Below, one piece after another: positions 33,776 through 40,921 of a stretch of DNA of 40,921 nt; the stretch's first letter is position 1; each line of letters starts with the position of its first letter. The notes under the pieces are model-generated. The model worked only from the letters and a program-made list of their open reading frames with translations, ran no database searches and had not been told where the DNA came from. The translations under genes and the position numbers were made by a program. Source of the DNA: an uncultured Clostridia bacterium (lineage in GTDB: Bacteria; Bacillota; Clostridia; Lachnospirales; UBA5962); contig CAMLLW010000011.1 in the NCBI GenBank assembly GCA_946481295.1, positions 1-40,921 on the forward strand, read 5' to 3'.

Positions 33776-36253
33776 ATGGACGCAAATAATTTAAATAAAA
33801 TAATTAAGAAAAATCTTGAACAAGAAATGAAAGAATCGTTCATAAGTTATGCAATGAGCGTAATAGCATCAAGAGCTCTTCCAGATGTTAGAGATGGATT
33901 AAAACCTGTTCATAGACGTATTTTATATGCAATGAATGAACTTAATTTACAGCCACAATATGGATATAAAAAGTCTGCACGTATAACAGGCGATACCATG
34001 GGTAAATACCATCCACATGGAAATTCTTCTATATATGACGCAATGGTTCGTATGGCACAAGATTTTTCTATGAGATATACATTAGTTGATGGACATGGTA
34101 ATTTTGGTTCTATTGATGGAGATAGTGCTGCTGCAGAACGTTATACAGAGGCAAAACTTAGTAAGATGGCAGTTTATATGTTATCAGATATTGATAAAGA
34201 AACTGTAGATTTTATGCCTACTTATGATGAGGAATCTATAGAGCCAGTAGTATTACCAGCAAGATTTCCTAATTTACTTGTAAATGGTACATCTGGAATA
34301 GCTGTTGGTATGGCTACAAATATACCACCTCATAATTTATCTGAAATTGTAGATGCTATAAATTTAATGATAGATAATTATATTAAAGAAGATAGAGAAA
34401 CAGATTTAGATGAAATTATAGATATAATAAAAGGACCAGATTTTCCTACAGGTGCAACAATTTTAGGAGTTAATGGTATAAAAAGTGCATATAGAACAGG
34501 AAAAGGTAGAATAATTATAAGAGCTAAAGCTTCTATAGAAGAATTTAGTAATAATAGACAGATGATAGTTATAAGGGAAATACCATATCAAGTTAATAAA
34601 GCAAGACTTGTAGAAAAAATTGCAGATCTTGTTAAAGATAAAAAAATAGAAGGTATTTCAGACCTTAGAGACGAAAGTAATAGACATGGTATAAGAATAG
34701 TTATAGAACTTAAAAAAGATGCAAATGCAAATGTAATTTTAAATAAATTATATAAATATTCTCAATTACAAGATACTTTTAGTATTAATATGCTTGCTCT
34801 TGTTGATAATGAACCAAAAGTTCTTAATTTAAAACAAATTATTAAATTTTACTTAGAACACCAAATAGAAATAATTAAAAGAAGAACACAATTTGATTTA
34901 AATAAAGCACTTAAGAGATCACATATATTAGAGGGTTATTTAATAGCCATAAATAATATAGATACGGTTATAAATATTATAAAATCATCAAAAAGTACAT
35001 CTGATGCAAAATTAAATCTTATAGATAAATTTGAACTTTCTGATGAACAATCAAATGCAATCGTAGAAATGCGTTTAAAAAGTTTAACAGGTCTAGAAAA
35101 AGAAAAAATAGAAAATGAGCTTAATGATCTTTTAAAAGTAATAAAAAATTTACAAAGTATTCTTAATGATAAAAAAATGCAGTATGAAATTATAAAAGAT
35201 GAATTATTAGCTATAAAAGATAAATTCGGCGACGAAAGACGTACAGATATTGAATTTGATGATAATGAAATAAATTTTGAAGATTTAATAGATGATGAAT
35301 CAACAGTTATTACAATGTCTTATTTAGATTATGTAAAAAGAATGCCATTAAATATGTATAAAAGTCAAAATAGAGGCGGACGTGGTATAATAGGTATGCA
35401 AACTAAAGAAGATGATGTTGTAAAAAATTTATTTGTTACAAATACACATAGTAATTTACTTTATTTTACAAATAAAGGCAAAGTATTTATGAATAAAGCT
35501 TATGATATACCTGAGGCTACTCGTACATCTAGAGGTATTGCTTTAGTAAATTTATTAAATTTAAGTGAGAATGAAAAAATAACTACAGTTATTCCTATTC
35601 AAGAATTAAATAAAGAAACATATTTTATCATGGTAACTAAAAAAGGTGTTATTAAAAAGATAGCATTAAGTTTATTTAAAAGTATTAAAAAATCAGGTGT
35701 AATAGCATTAACTATTAGAGATGATGATGAGCTTATATCTGTAATTAATACTAAAGGAGATAGCACAATACTTTTAGCTACTAAAAATGGGTTAGGTATA
35801 AGATTTAAAGAAGATACTTTAAGAGCTTCAGGAAGAAATGCTATGGGCGTTAAAGCTATAAGATTAGATGAAGACGATTATATTATAGGTGCTCAAGTTT
35901 TAGAAAAAGGAAATAAAATTTTATTTGTATCAGAAAATGGTTTTGGTAAATGTACTGAGATAGATGAATTTAGAATTCAAAATAGAGGCGGAAAAGGTTT
36001 AAGAATTTATAAAGTAACTAATAAAACTGGAAGTCTAGTAGGAATATGTTCTGTTAGTGAGAATGAAGAAGTTATGATTATTACGTCAGAAGGTATTATA
36101 ATAAGATTAAGAATTTCTGATATTTCAACATTCGGTAGAATCGCTCAAGGGGTAAAGCTTGTATCATTAAAAGATAATATTAAGGTTGTTAGTACTGCTA
36201 AAATTTCTGAAGATAAAATAAATAAAATTGATGATCAAGAAATTTTTGAATAA
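33776..36253 (+). CDS. gyrA: DNA gyrase subunit A
   Basis: An 825-residue DNA-cutting subunit; with GyrB it adds negative supercoils. The catalytic tyrosine is in [14 protein letters not shown] (near 122). The C-terminal beta-pinwheel contains a GyrA box QNRGGRG (variant of QRRGGKG) and a second QNRGGKG. In the quinolone-determining region the usual HPHGDS reads HPHGNS, with Asn at residue 83, equivalent to E. coli Asp82. The equivalents of Ser83 and Asp87 are kept. TAGGAG precedes the ATG. The terminator at 36267 ends the gyrB-gyrA unit. Confidence 0.98.
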   Translation: MDANNLNKIIKKNLEQEMKESFISYAMSVIASRALPDVRDGLKPVHRRILYAMNELNLQPQYGYKKSARITGDTMGKYHPHGNSSIYDAMVRMAQDFSMRYTLVDGHGNFGSIDGDSAAAERYTEAKLSKMAVYMLSDIDKETVDFMPTYDEESIEPVVLPARFPNLLVNGTSGIAVGMATNIPPHNLSEIVDAINLMIDNYIKEDRETDLDEIIDIIKGPDFPTGATILGVNGIKSAYRTGKGRIIIRAKASIEEFSNNRQMIVIREIPYQVNKARLVEKIADLVKDKKIEGISDLRDESNRHGIRIVIELKKDANANVILNKLYKYSQLQDTFSINMLALVDNEPKVLNLKQIIKFYLEHQIEIIKRRTQFDLNKALKRSHILEGYLIAINNIDTVINIIKSSKSTSDAKLNLIDKFELSDEQSNAIVEMRLKSLTGLEKEKIENELNDLLKVIKNLQSILNDKKMQYEIIKDELLAIKDKFGDERRTDIEFDDNEINFEDLIDDESTVITMSYLDYVKRMPLNMYKSQNRGGRGIIGMQTKEDDVVKNLFVTNTHSNLLYFTNKGKVFMNKAYDIPEATRTSRGIALVNLLNLSENEKITTVIPIQELNKETYFIMVTKKGVIKKIALSLFKSIKKSGVIALTIRDDDELISVINTKGDSTILLATKNGLGIRFKEDTLRASGRNAMGVKAIRLDEDDYIIGAQVLEKGNKILFVSENGFGKCTEIDEFRIQNRGGKGLRIYKVTNKTGSLVGICSVSENEEVMIITSEGIIIRLRISDISTFGRIAQGVKLVSLKDNIKVVSTAKISEDKINKIDDQEIFE

Positions 36254-36266
36254 AATAATAGAAATT

Positions 36267-36304
36267 AAAAATAAAAGTATAAATTTTTATACTTTTATTT
36301 TTTT
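36267..36304 (+). terminator. gyrA terminator
   Basis: 17-bp perfect arms (36267-36283 and 36286-36302, loop TT) start 14 bases after the gyrA stop. The right arm is followed by more T, giving the run TTTTATTTTTTT. Confidence 0.85.
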
Positions 36305-36377
36305 ATGAATATTTTGAGCGTATAAAGGCAATTATACTAAATGTAAAAAATTCTTAATTTTTGAAAGGGGTGAAAAT

Positions 36378-37025
36378 ATGAGAAAGATTATAAGTATATT
36401 TGTTTTAGTCTTTTGTTTTATTATTTCTGGATGTAATAATAAAAATGATAAAAGTAAAGATAACATAAATGGTAGTGCTTCACCTACAGCTACTCCTGCT
36501 ACTAATAATATGCAAGATAATAATTTAAATGGTAATTATAATAATGAAAATAGTTCATATAGTAGTGGAATAAATACAAATGGTAATACAGATTTAAAAG
36601 AAAATTATAGAGATACTGATTCATTAAATAATAATTATAGTAATACTGATAATTTAAATGAATCAAGTACTTTAGATCAAAATTTAAATTCAAGTTACAG
36701 TGATTCTAATTTAAACAATAATGATTTAAATTCAAGTTATAATAGTTCTAATTCAAATAATAATGACCTAGATTCAAATTATAGTAATTCTAATTCAAAT
36801 AATAATACTAAAACAGATGGTACTAGAAAAACAGAAGATAATGTTAATAGTGATACTTCTGCAAATTTAAATGGAGCATCAATAAGTAATTCAAATACTT
36901 CTACTAATACATTACCAGATACAAATACTGATATAAATTTAGAAACAGGTTCAAGTCCATCAGCAAATTCATCATCAATAAATGATAATATAAATCCAAA
37001 TGATTTAGTTACAAGTAATAAATAA
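36378..37025 (+). CDS. Asn/Ser-rich repeat lipoprotein, function unknown
   Basis: A 215-residue lipoprotein: hydrophobic stretch at about 4-15 and lipobox IISG-C with Cys19. The mature part is almost all Asn, Ser, Asp, Thr, Leu and Tyr. It includes three 14-residue tandem repeats of the form LNSSYNSSNSNNND (DNA repeat 36683-36808), likely disordered and cell-wall-spanning. GAAAGGGGTG lies 6-8 bases before the ATG. Monocistronic, with a 68-bp perfect palindromic terminator just after it. Similar in style to the lipoprotein at 302. No enzymatic motif is visible; a spacer or surface role is a guess. Confidence 0.8.
   Translation: MRKIISIFVLVFCFIISGCNNKNDKSKDNINGSASPTATPATNNMQDNNLNGNYNNENSSYSSGINTNGNTDLKENYRDTDSLNNNYSNTDNLNESSTLDQNLNSSYSDSNLNNNDLNSSYNSSNSNNNDLDSNYSNSNSNNNTKTDGTRKTEDNVNSDTSANLNGASISNSNTSTNTLPDTNTDINLETGSSPSANSSSINDNINPNDLVTSNK
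36683..36808 (+). repeat. three tandem 42-bp repeats inside the lipoprotein gene
   Basis: Units 36683-36724, 36725-36766 and 36767-36808 follow each other without gaps and keep the reading frame (14 codons each). The first two start TTTAAATTCAAGTTA and the third CCTAGATTCAAATTA. Such repeats often vary in number between strains. Confidence 0.85.
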
Positions 37026-37041
37026 AAGTTTAAGAAATTAA

Positions 37042-37109
37042 TTTTTAAATAATAAAATAAAAAGGCTAATTTTTATAAAAATTAGCCTTTTTATTTTATT
37101 ATTTAAAAA
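37042..37109 (+). terminator. 68-bp perfect palindrome acting as terminator
   Basis: Arms 37042-37075 and 37076-37109 (34 bp each) are exact reverse complements with no spacer. The only G/C bases are AAAGGCT and AGCCTTT in the stem. T runs follow on both strands. It ends the lipoprotein gene and precedes the prsA promoter. Confidence 0.9.
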
Positions 37110-37165
37110 CTTATAAATTAATATGTAAACAATTTATTAATTAATATAAATTTTTAAAATAATGG

Positions 37166-37194
37166 TTGAAAAATCATTATTTAGAAGTTAAACT
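37166..37194 (+). promoter_or_regulatory. possible promoter of the PrsA-type foldase gene
   Basis: TTGAAA (37166-37171), 17 bases, TAAACT (37189-37194), with the start codon 45 bases further on at 37239. The -10 is only a moderate match. Confidence 0.4.
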
Positions 37195-37238
37195 TAAAAA
37201 GGTCAAAATAAATTTTAAAATGAAAGGAGAAATAGAAT

Positions 37239-38510
37239 ATGAAAAAATTAATATCCGTACTATTATCTTCTGTTTTTTTGATAACAAACGTTACAGGATG
37301 TCAAAGTAAAGAAGTGACAGAAAATAAAATTGTTGCTAAAGCAGGAGATGTTAGTGTAAATTTAAGAGATTTTAAATATTATTTTGGCATAAATAAAGCT
37401 AGTCAAGATAATTATTTAGATATGTTTGGATATAATGATGAACAAAAGTTAAAATATTGGCAACAAAAAGATGAATCAGGATTAAGTCCAGAGGATGAAA
37501 TCAAAGAATATGCTCTTAAACTTGCTGAAAATAAAGAATCTATCTTAAAATTAGCTAAAGATAATAAAATATCATTAGATTCTAAAGAAATTAAAAAGGG
37601 AGAAAAAGAAGTAGATAATTTTATAATTTCTTTAAACTCTAAAGAAGAAACTGGTGAAAAGAAATTAAAAAAGATGTATGATATTACATTACAAGATTTA
37701 AAAAATATGCAACAAGATTTCTTAACTATACAAAAATATGTAGATTCTTTTAAAGATCAGGTTAAAGTAACTGATGATCAAATTAAAAAATATTATGATG
37801 AACATAAAGAAGATGTTGATAAAAAAATAGATAAACAAGTAACTGTAAAACATATTTTAATATCAACAACATTATCTGATGAAGATAAAAAAGGTTTAAA
37901 AGAAAATGAAATAAAAGCTAAACAAGATAAAAAGAATTCAGAGGCTGAAAAGAAAGCAAATGAACTTTTAAATAAAATAAAAAATGGCGAAGATATCGGT
38001 AAATTAGCAAAAGAGTATTCTGAAGATCCAGGATCTAAAGATAATAACGGGGAGTATTCCTTTGGTAGAGGAAAAATGGTGAAAGAATTTGAAGATTGGG
38101 CATTTAATGCAAAACCTGGTGATAAGGGAATAGTAAAAACAAATTATGGATATCATGTAATGGAGTGTATATCAAATCCAACATTTAAAGAAAAATATGA
38201 TGTTTATAAAAAAGCAATTACAGATATCATTAAAGATGATGAAGCAGAAAAAATTGTAGATGAAAAAGTTAAAAATTTAAAATTAAATTGGCAAACAGAA
38301 AAAGATGTATATGATAGTGTAAAAGTAAAATATGAAACAAAGGAAAAACCTGTTGTTGTAGATGAAGCAAAAAATAATAAAACAGAAAATAAAGATAAAA
38401 ATACTACTTCTAATACTAATAATAAAGAAAATAATGACAGTACAGAAAATGCTCAAAATAAAGATAATACAAATAATAAAGAGAATGAAACTACAAAAAA
38501 TGAGAAATAA
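37239..38510 (+). CDS. prsA: PrsA-type peptidyl-prolyl isomerase lipoprotein
   Basis: A 423-residue membrane-anchored foldase that helps secreted proteins fold outside the cell. The signal peptide ends in NVTG-C (Cys21). A helical N-terminal chaperone region with SurA-like character spans about 25-185. The parvulin domain (about 200-310) shows VKHILIST, AKEYSEDPGSKDNNGEYSFGRG, MVKEFEDWAF and TNYGYHVME. A helical return segment follows, and then a long Lys/Asn/Glu/Thr-rich tail (about 375-423), probably disordered. AAAGGAG lies 8-10 bases before the ATG. The stop codon is inside the downstream terminator. Confidence 0.9.
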   Translation: MKKLISVLLSSVFLITNVTGCQSKEVTENKIVAKAGDVSVNLRDFKYYFGINKASQDNYLDMFGYNDEQKLKYWQQKDESGLSPEDEIKEYALKLAENKESILKLAKDNKISLDSKEIKKGEKEVDNFIISLNSKEETGEKKLKKMYDITLQDLKNMQQDFLTIQKYVDSFKDQVKVTDDQIKKYYDEHKEDVDKKIDKQVTVKHILISTTLSDEDKKGLKENEIKAKQDKKNSEAEKKANELLNKIKNGEDIGKLAKEYSEDPGSKDNNGEYSFGRGKMVKEFEDWAFNAKPGDKGIVKTNYGYHVMECISNPTFKEKYDVYKKAITDIIKDDEAEKIVDEKVKNLKLNWQTEKDVYDSVKVKYETKEKPVVVDEAKNNKTENKDKNTTSNTNNKENNDSTENAQNKDNTNNKENETTKNEK

Positions 38511-38541
38511 AAAAGATACTTTTAAAGTATCTTTTTTATTT
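38505..38541 (+). terminator. prsA terminator (copy 1 of a duplicated hairpin)
   Basis: 18-bp perfect arms (38505-38522 and 38524-38541) around one base, with core AAAAAAGATACTTT. The prsA stop (38508-38510) is in the left arm. The same core recurs in the palindrome at 39553-39598. Confidence 0.87.
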
Positions 38542-38639
38542 GTGGAACAATATTTAATTAAGTATCGTTATATAACTATAAACAAAAAATAAAATTTAAG
38601 AATATAAAAATAAAATTAAAATTAAGGAGATGTTTATAA

Positions 38640-39401
38640 ATGAAATTTAATAAAAAATTCTTATTATTATCAGCTATGGTTTTTACATCTACAACAGTAG
38701 CACCATATGCTTTTGCAAACCAACCAATTAGTGCAATAATATCAGATGCATCAAATAATAAAGTTAAACAAGAGGAAGAAAAAAACCTATATACAAATTT
38801 TCAAGGTAAAATTATAGATATTATAAAAAATGATGATAATAATTTAGTAAGAGTTCAAAATGGAGAAAGTATTATAGATTTTATAGTAAATGACAATATG
38901 GATATATTATTTTTAAATTCTAAAGGAGAAATAGTTAAAAATCAATTGAAAAAAGGTCAAGATATAGTAGTATCCTATAAAACTATGCAAATAACAACTA
39001 TGATATATCCAGCACAATACAGACCTAGTGTAATTATGACTAATGACAGTAAAAATCAAATGTATAATTTAAAAGTTGATAAATTTAAACTTGATAAAAA
39101 AACAAATAAATATATTTCAAATGATAATGATTTATTAATAACTGTAGATAAAAAGACTTCTATTATAAATGAAAAAAACAAGAAAATTTCAGAAAAAATA
39201 GATGAAAAAGATGTAGTTGTATTATATGATATAGCAACAATGAGCATACCTGCACAAACTACACCTAAAAAAATAATAGTACTAAATGATAATTCAAAAA
39301 GCAAAGATGTTAAGATTAGTAAAATTGAAAATGACCAAAAAAATAATAAAAATATGAGTTTGTCTATAAAAAATGAGACATCAAAATCCGGTAAAAATTA
39401 A
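38640..39401 (+). CDS. secreted protein of unknown function, short paralogue
   Basis: A 253-residue exported protein with signal peptide cut near AFA-NQ (residue 26/27). The mature part has a beta-rich domain: YTNFQGKIIDIIKND, DFIVNDNMDILFLNSKGE, KKGQDIVVSYKTMQITTMIYPAQYRP, and VVLYDIATMSIPAQ. It closely matches residues 40-220 of the next gene (identical or near-identical blocks include ITTMIYP-QY and LYDIATMSIPAQ) but ends in a Lys/Asn/Ser-rich tail instead of the stalk-type domain. AAGGAGATG precedes the ATG. Function unknown; a cell-wall or metal-binding role would be a guess. Confidence 0.8.
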   Translation: MKFNKKFLLLSAMVFTSTTVAPYAFANQPISAIISDASNNKVKQEEEKNLYTNFQGKIIDIIKNDDNNLVRVQNGESIIDFIVNDNMDILFLNSKGEIVKNQLKKGQDIVVSYKTMQITTMIYPAQYRPSVIMTNDSKNQMYNLKVDKFKLDKKTNKYISNDNDLLITVDKKTSIINEKNKKISEKIDEKDVVVLYDIATMSIPAQTTPKKIIVLNDNSKSKDVKISKIENDQKNNKNMSLSIKNETSKSGKN

Positions 39402-39552
39402 TATTATTAATATTTCAAATTTTAATTAATAGTCTTTAAATGAAGAGAATAATTATAGATTAAATTTAATAAAAGTTATAAAATTATAATTATAAATATT
39501 TTAGTAATAAATAAAATTACTAAAAAGATTAAGAATAAATTTTATAATAATA

Positions 39553-39598
39553 ATTAAACTAAAAAAGATACTTTATAAAGTATCTTTTTTAGTTTAAT
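39553..39598 (+). terminator. 46-bp perfect palindrome between tandem paralogues (copy 2)
   Basis: Arms 39553-39575 and 39576-39598 are exact complements with no spacer. The inner AAAAAAGATACTTT is shared with the prsA terminator. It comes about 150 bases after the stop of the first paralogue, an AT-rich stretch with no other feature. Confidence 0.87.
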
Positions 39599-39667
39599 GT
39601 TAGTTTAAAAATTTTAATAAAATAGTTATAGCAAAAGATTAATATTTAATTAAAGGAGATGTATTAA

Positions 39668-40768
39668 ATGAAAACTAGTAAAAAATACTTATTTGCATTA
39701 GTATCTACTGTTTTAGCAACTTCTAATCCAATAATTACAAATATTTTTGCAAATGAAAGCAATATACAGTTAGATAATAAAAAAGATCAAAGTTTATTTA
39801 CAAATTTTGAAGGTAAAATAACAAGTATAATAAAAGATAATAATAATATATTAGTAAAAGTTAAGAATAATAATAATATTATTGATTTTATAGTAAATGA
39901 CAACGATGATAATATATTATTTTTAAATTCTAAAGGAGATATAGTTAAAAATGAATTAAAAAAGGGTCAAAGTATACTAGTCTCTTATAGAACTAATCAA
40001 ATAACAACTATGATATATCCACCTCAATACAAGCCAAATGTTATTATGATTCAAAATGATAAAAATAAAATATACAATTTAAAAGTTGATAAATTTAATT
40101 TAGATAAAAATACTAATAAATATTTATCAAGAGATAACAATTTATTAATTAGCGTAGATAAAAACACACAAATAGTTAATCAAAAAAATAAAAAGTTAGA
40201 AAAAATAGATGGTAAAGAAATAGCTGTATTATATGATATAGCAACTATGAGTATACCAGCACAAGCCGTAGCAAAAAAAATAATTACACTAAATAATAGT
40301 GAAAATAATAATAAGAAAGAAGAAGATTCAATAAAATTTTCACCAGCTCTTTTTGCAGAAAAATCTAGTTTTTATCAAACACTATTACCTAAGTTAAATG
40401 AAACAGAAAAAAATAAATTAAAAAATTTAAATAATGTAACATTAACTGTTTTAAATAATAATCCAAAAGATATAAGTATAAAGTATAAAAATGATACTAT
40501 AATGTTACCTATTAGAGATATTATAGAATCTTTAGGTTATAATGTTATTTGGAATGAAGCAAATAAATATATAAAAGTTGATATTGGAAATGGAATAATT
40601 ATTAATTTAGGAGAAGATGAATATAATATTGGAAAAGTTGGAGAACGAAAACTAAAAAAACAAGCACCTATAAATATTGAAGGAAAAACTTATGTTCCTA
40701 TTGAATTTTTAAATGAAATATTAGGGATTAATGTTGAAATTAAAAATAACACAATAAATTTAAAATAA
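39668..40768 (+). CDS. secreted protein with C-terminal copper-amine-oxidase-like (stalk) domain
   Basis: A 366-residue exported protein with signal peptide ending near IFA-NES (residue 29). Residues about 40-220 are the paralogue of the gene at 38640. Residues about 265-366 form a domain of the copper amine oxidase N-terminal-like (stalk) type: ISIKYKNDTIMLPIRDIIESLGYNVIWNEANKYIKV, then a second half TYVPIEFLNEILGINVEI. Such domains are common on clostridial surface and secreted proteins and are not themselves oxidases. AAAGGAGATG precedes the ATG. The tandem arrangement and shared upstream hairpins indicate duplication. Confidence 0.85.
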   Translation: MKTSKKYLFALVSTVLATSNPIITNIFANESNIQLDNKKDQSLFTNFEGKITSIIKDNNNILVKVKNNNNIIDFIVNDNDDNILFLNSKGDIVKNELKKGQSILVSYRTNQITTMIYPPQYKPNVIMIQNDKNKIYNLKVDKFNLDKNTNKYLSRDNNLLISVDKNTQIVNQKNKKLEKIDGKEIAVLYDIATMSIPAQAVAKKIITLNNSENNNKKEEDSIKFSPALFAEKSSFYQTLLPKLNETEKNKLKNLNNVTLTVLNNNPKDISIKYKNDTIMLPIRDIIESLGYNVIWNEANKYIKVDIGNGIIINLGEDEYNIGKVGERKLKKQAPINIEGKTYVPIEFLNEILGINVEIKNNTINLK

Positions 40769-40774
40769 TTTATT

Positions 40775-40813
40775 AAAAAATTAAGTTAGCATTTAAGCTT
40801 ATCTTAATTTTTT
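40775..40813 (+). terminator. terminator of the second secreted-protein gene
   Basis: An 11-bp stem AAAAAATTAAG/CTTAATTTTTT (40775-40785 with 40803-40813) with a smaller inner AGC/GCT helix, followed by further T. It lies 7 bases after the stop. Confidence 0.8.
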
Positions 40814-40835
40814 TATTTAAAATAGAAAAAAGTAG

Positions 40836-40864
40836 TTGACATATGTATATATAGATGATATACT
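40836..40864 (+). promoter_or_regulatory. strong promoter at the right edge, probably of an rRNA operon
   Basis: Perfect -35 TTGACA (40836-40841), 17 bases, TATACT (40859-40864). The transcript would begin near 40871 and leave the window through a purine-rich, protein-free leader. The last bases ATACTTG may begin a second -35 (TTGACA), as in tandem rRNA promoters, but this is cut by the edge. Confidence 0.65.
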
Positions 40865-40921
40865 AGTCTCTGTTGTCAGGTAAGACATTAAAAACAAGAA
40901 AGAAAATAAAAAAAATACTTG

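Noticed and set aside
38362-38592. 76-codon Lys/Ile-rich frame over the end of prsA
   Set aside because: It is the shifted frame of the Lys/Asn-rich PrsA tail and crosses the terminator; no start signal.
1-40921. CRISPR arrays, insertion sequences, prophage or tRNA genes
   Set aside because: No spaced direct repeats, transposase-like proteins, phage proteins or tRNA cloverleaf sequences were recognised by eye on either strand.

Overview
The window is a very AT-rich (roughly three-quarters A+T) stretch of a low-GC Firmicute chromosome centred on the replication origin. Gene order (rpmH-rnpA-yidD-yidC-jag ... mnmE-mnmG-rsmG-noc ... parA-parB on one side; dnaA-dnaN-rlbA-recF-remB-gyrB-gyrA on the other), the bifunctional AdhE, the ECF-type ThiT and the codon use point to a fermentative, anaerobic member of the Clostridiaceae, close to Clostridium in the broad sense. 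I cannot name the species from sequence alone.

Layout. Positions 1-123 hold a minus-strand promoter and pre-rRNA leader of an rRNA operon that lies left of the window. 302-8015 is a metabolic/accessory block: an Asn-rich lipoprotein, an unknown membrane-anchored protein, nicotinate phosphoribosyltransferase, a candidate C-rich small RNA, adhE, a Cof-type phosphatase and a TPP-riboswitch-controlled thiamine transporter. 8041-10249 is parA-parB-DUF4446. 10250-11126 is a long gene-free region with three repeats made of paired DnaA-box-like units. 11183-16011 holds argS, a lipid kinase, a small membrane protein, a degenerate alpha/beta-hydrolase and noc. 16212-20738 is rsmG, an unknown gene, mnmG and mnmE. 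20815-23718 is an inserted operon (orphan response regulator, AEC permease, D-2-hydroxyacid dehydrogenase). 24249-26836 is jag, yidC, yidD, rnpA and rpmH.

The origin is bipartite. The rpmH-dnaA side carries scattered DnaA boxes and a perfect inverted repeat with 31-bp arms just before dnaA. The dnaA-dnaN side carries a 12-bp-phased array of DnaA boxes, consensus boxes, a DnaA-trio-like CTA repeat and an AT tract, and is the likely unwinding site. To the right follow dnaN, rlbA, recF, a divergent remB-like gene, gyrB and gyrA, then an Asn/Ser-repeat lipoprotein, a PrsA-type foldase and two tandemly duplicated secreted proteins. The last 90 bases carry a strong promoter that probably starts a second rRNA operon.

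Almost all genes point away from the origin: minus strand on the left arm, plus strand on the right. The plus-strand genes on the left arm (lipoprotein, unknown protein, adhE, thiT, hydrolase) are the accessory ones. Transcription units end in unusually long perfect palindromes, several of which include the stop codons of the flanking genes. No tRNA, rRNA body, CRISPR array, insertion sequence or prophage gene was seen.
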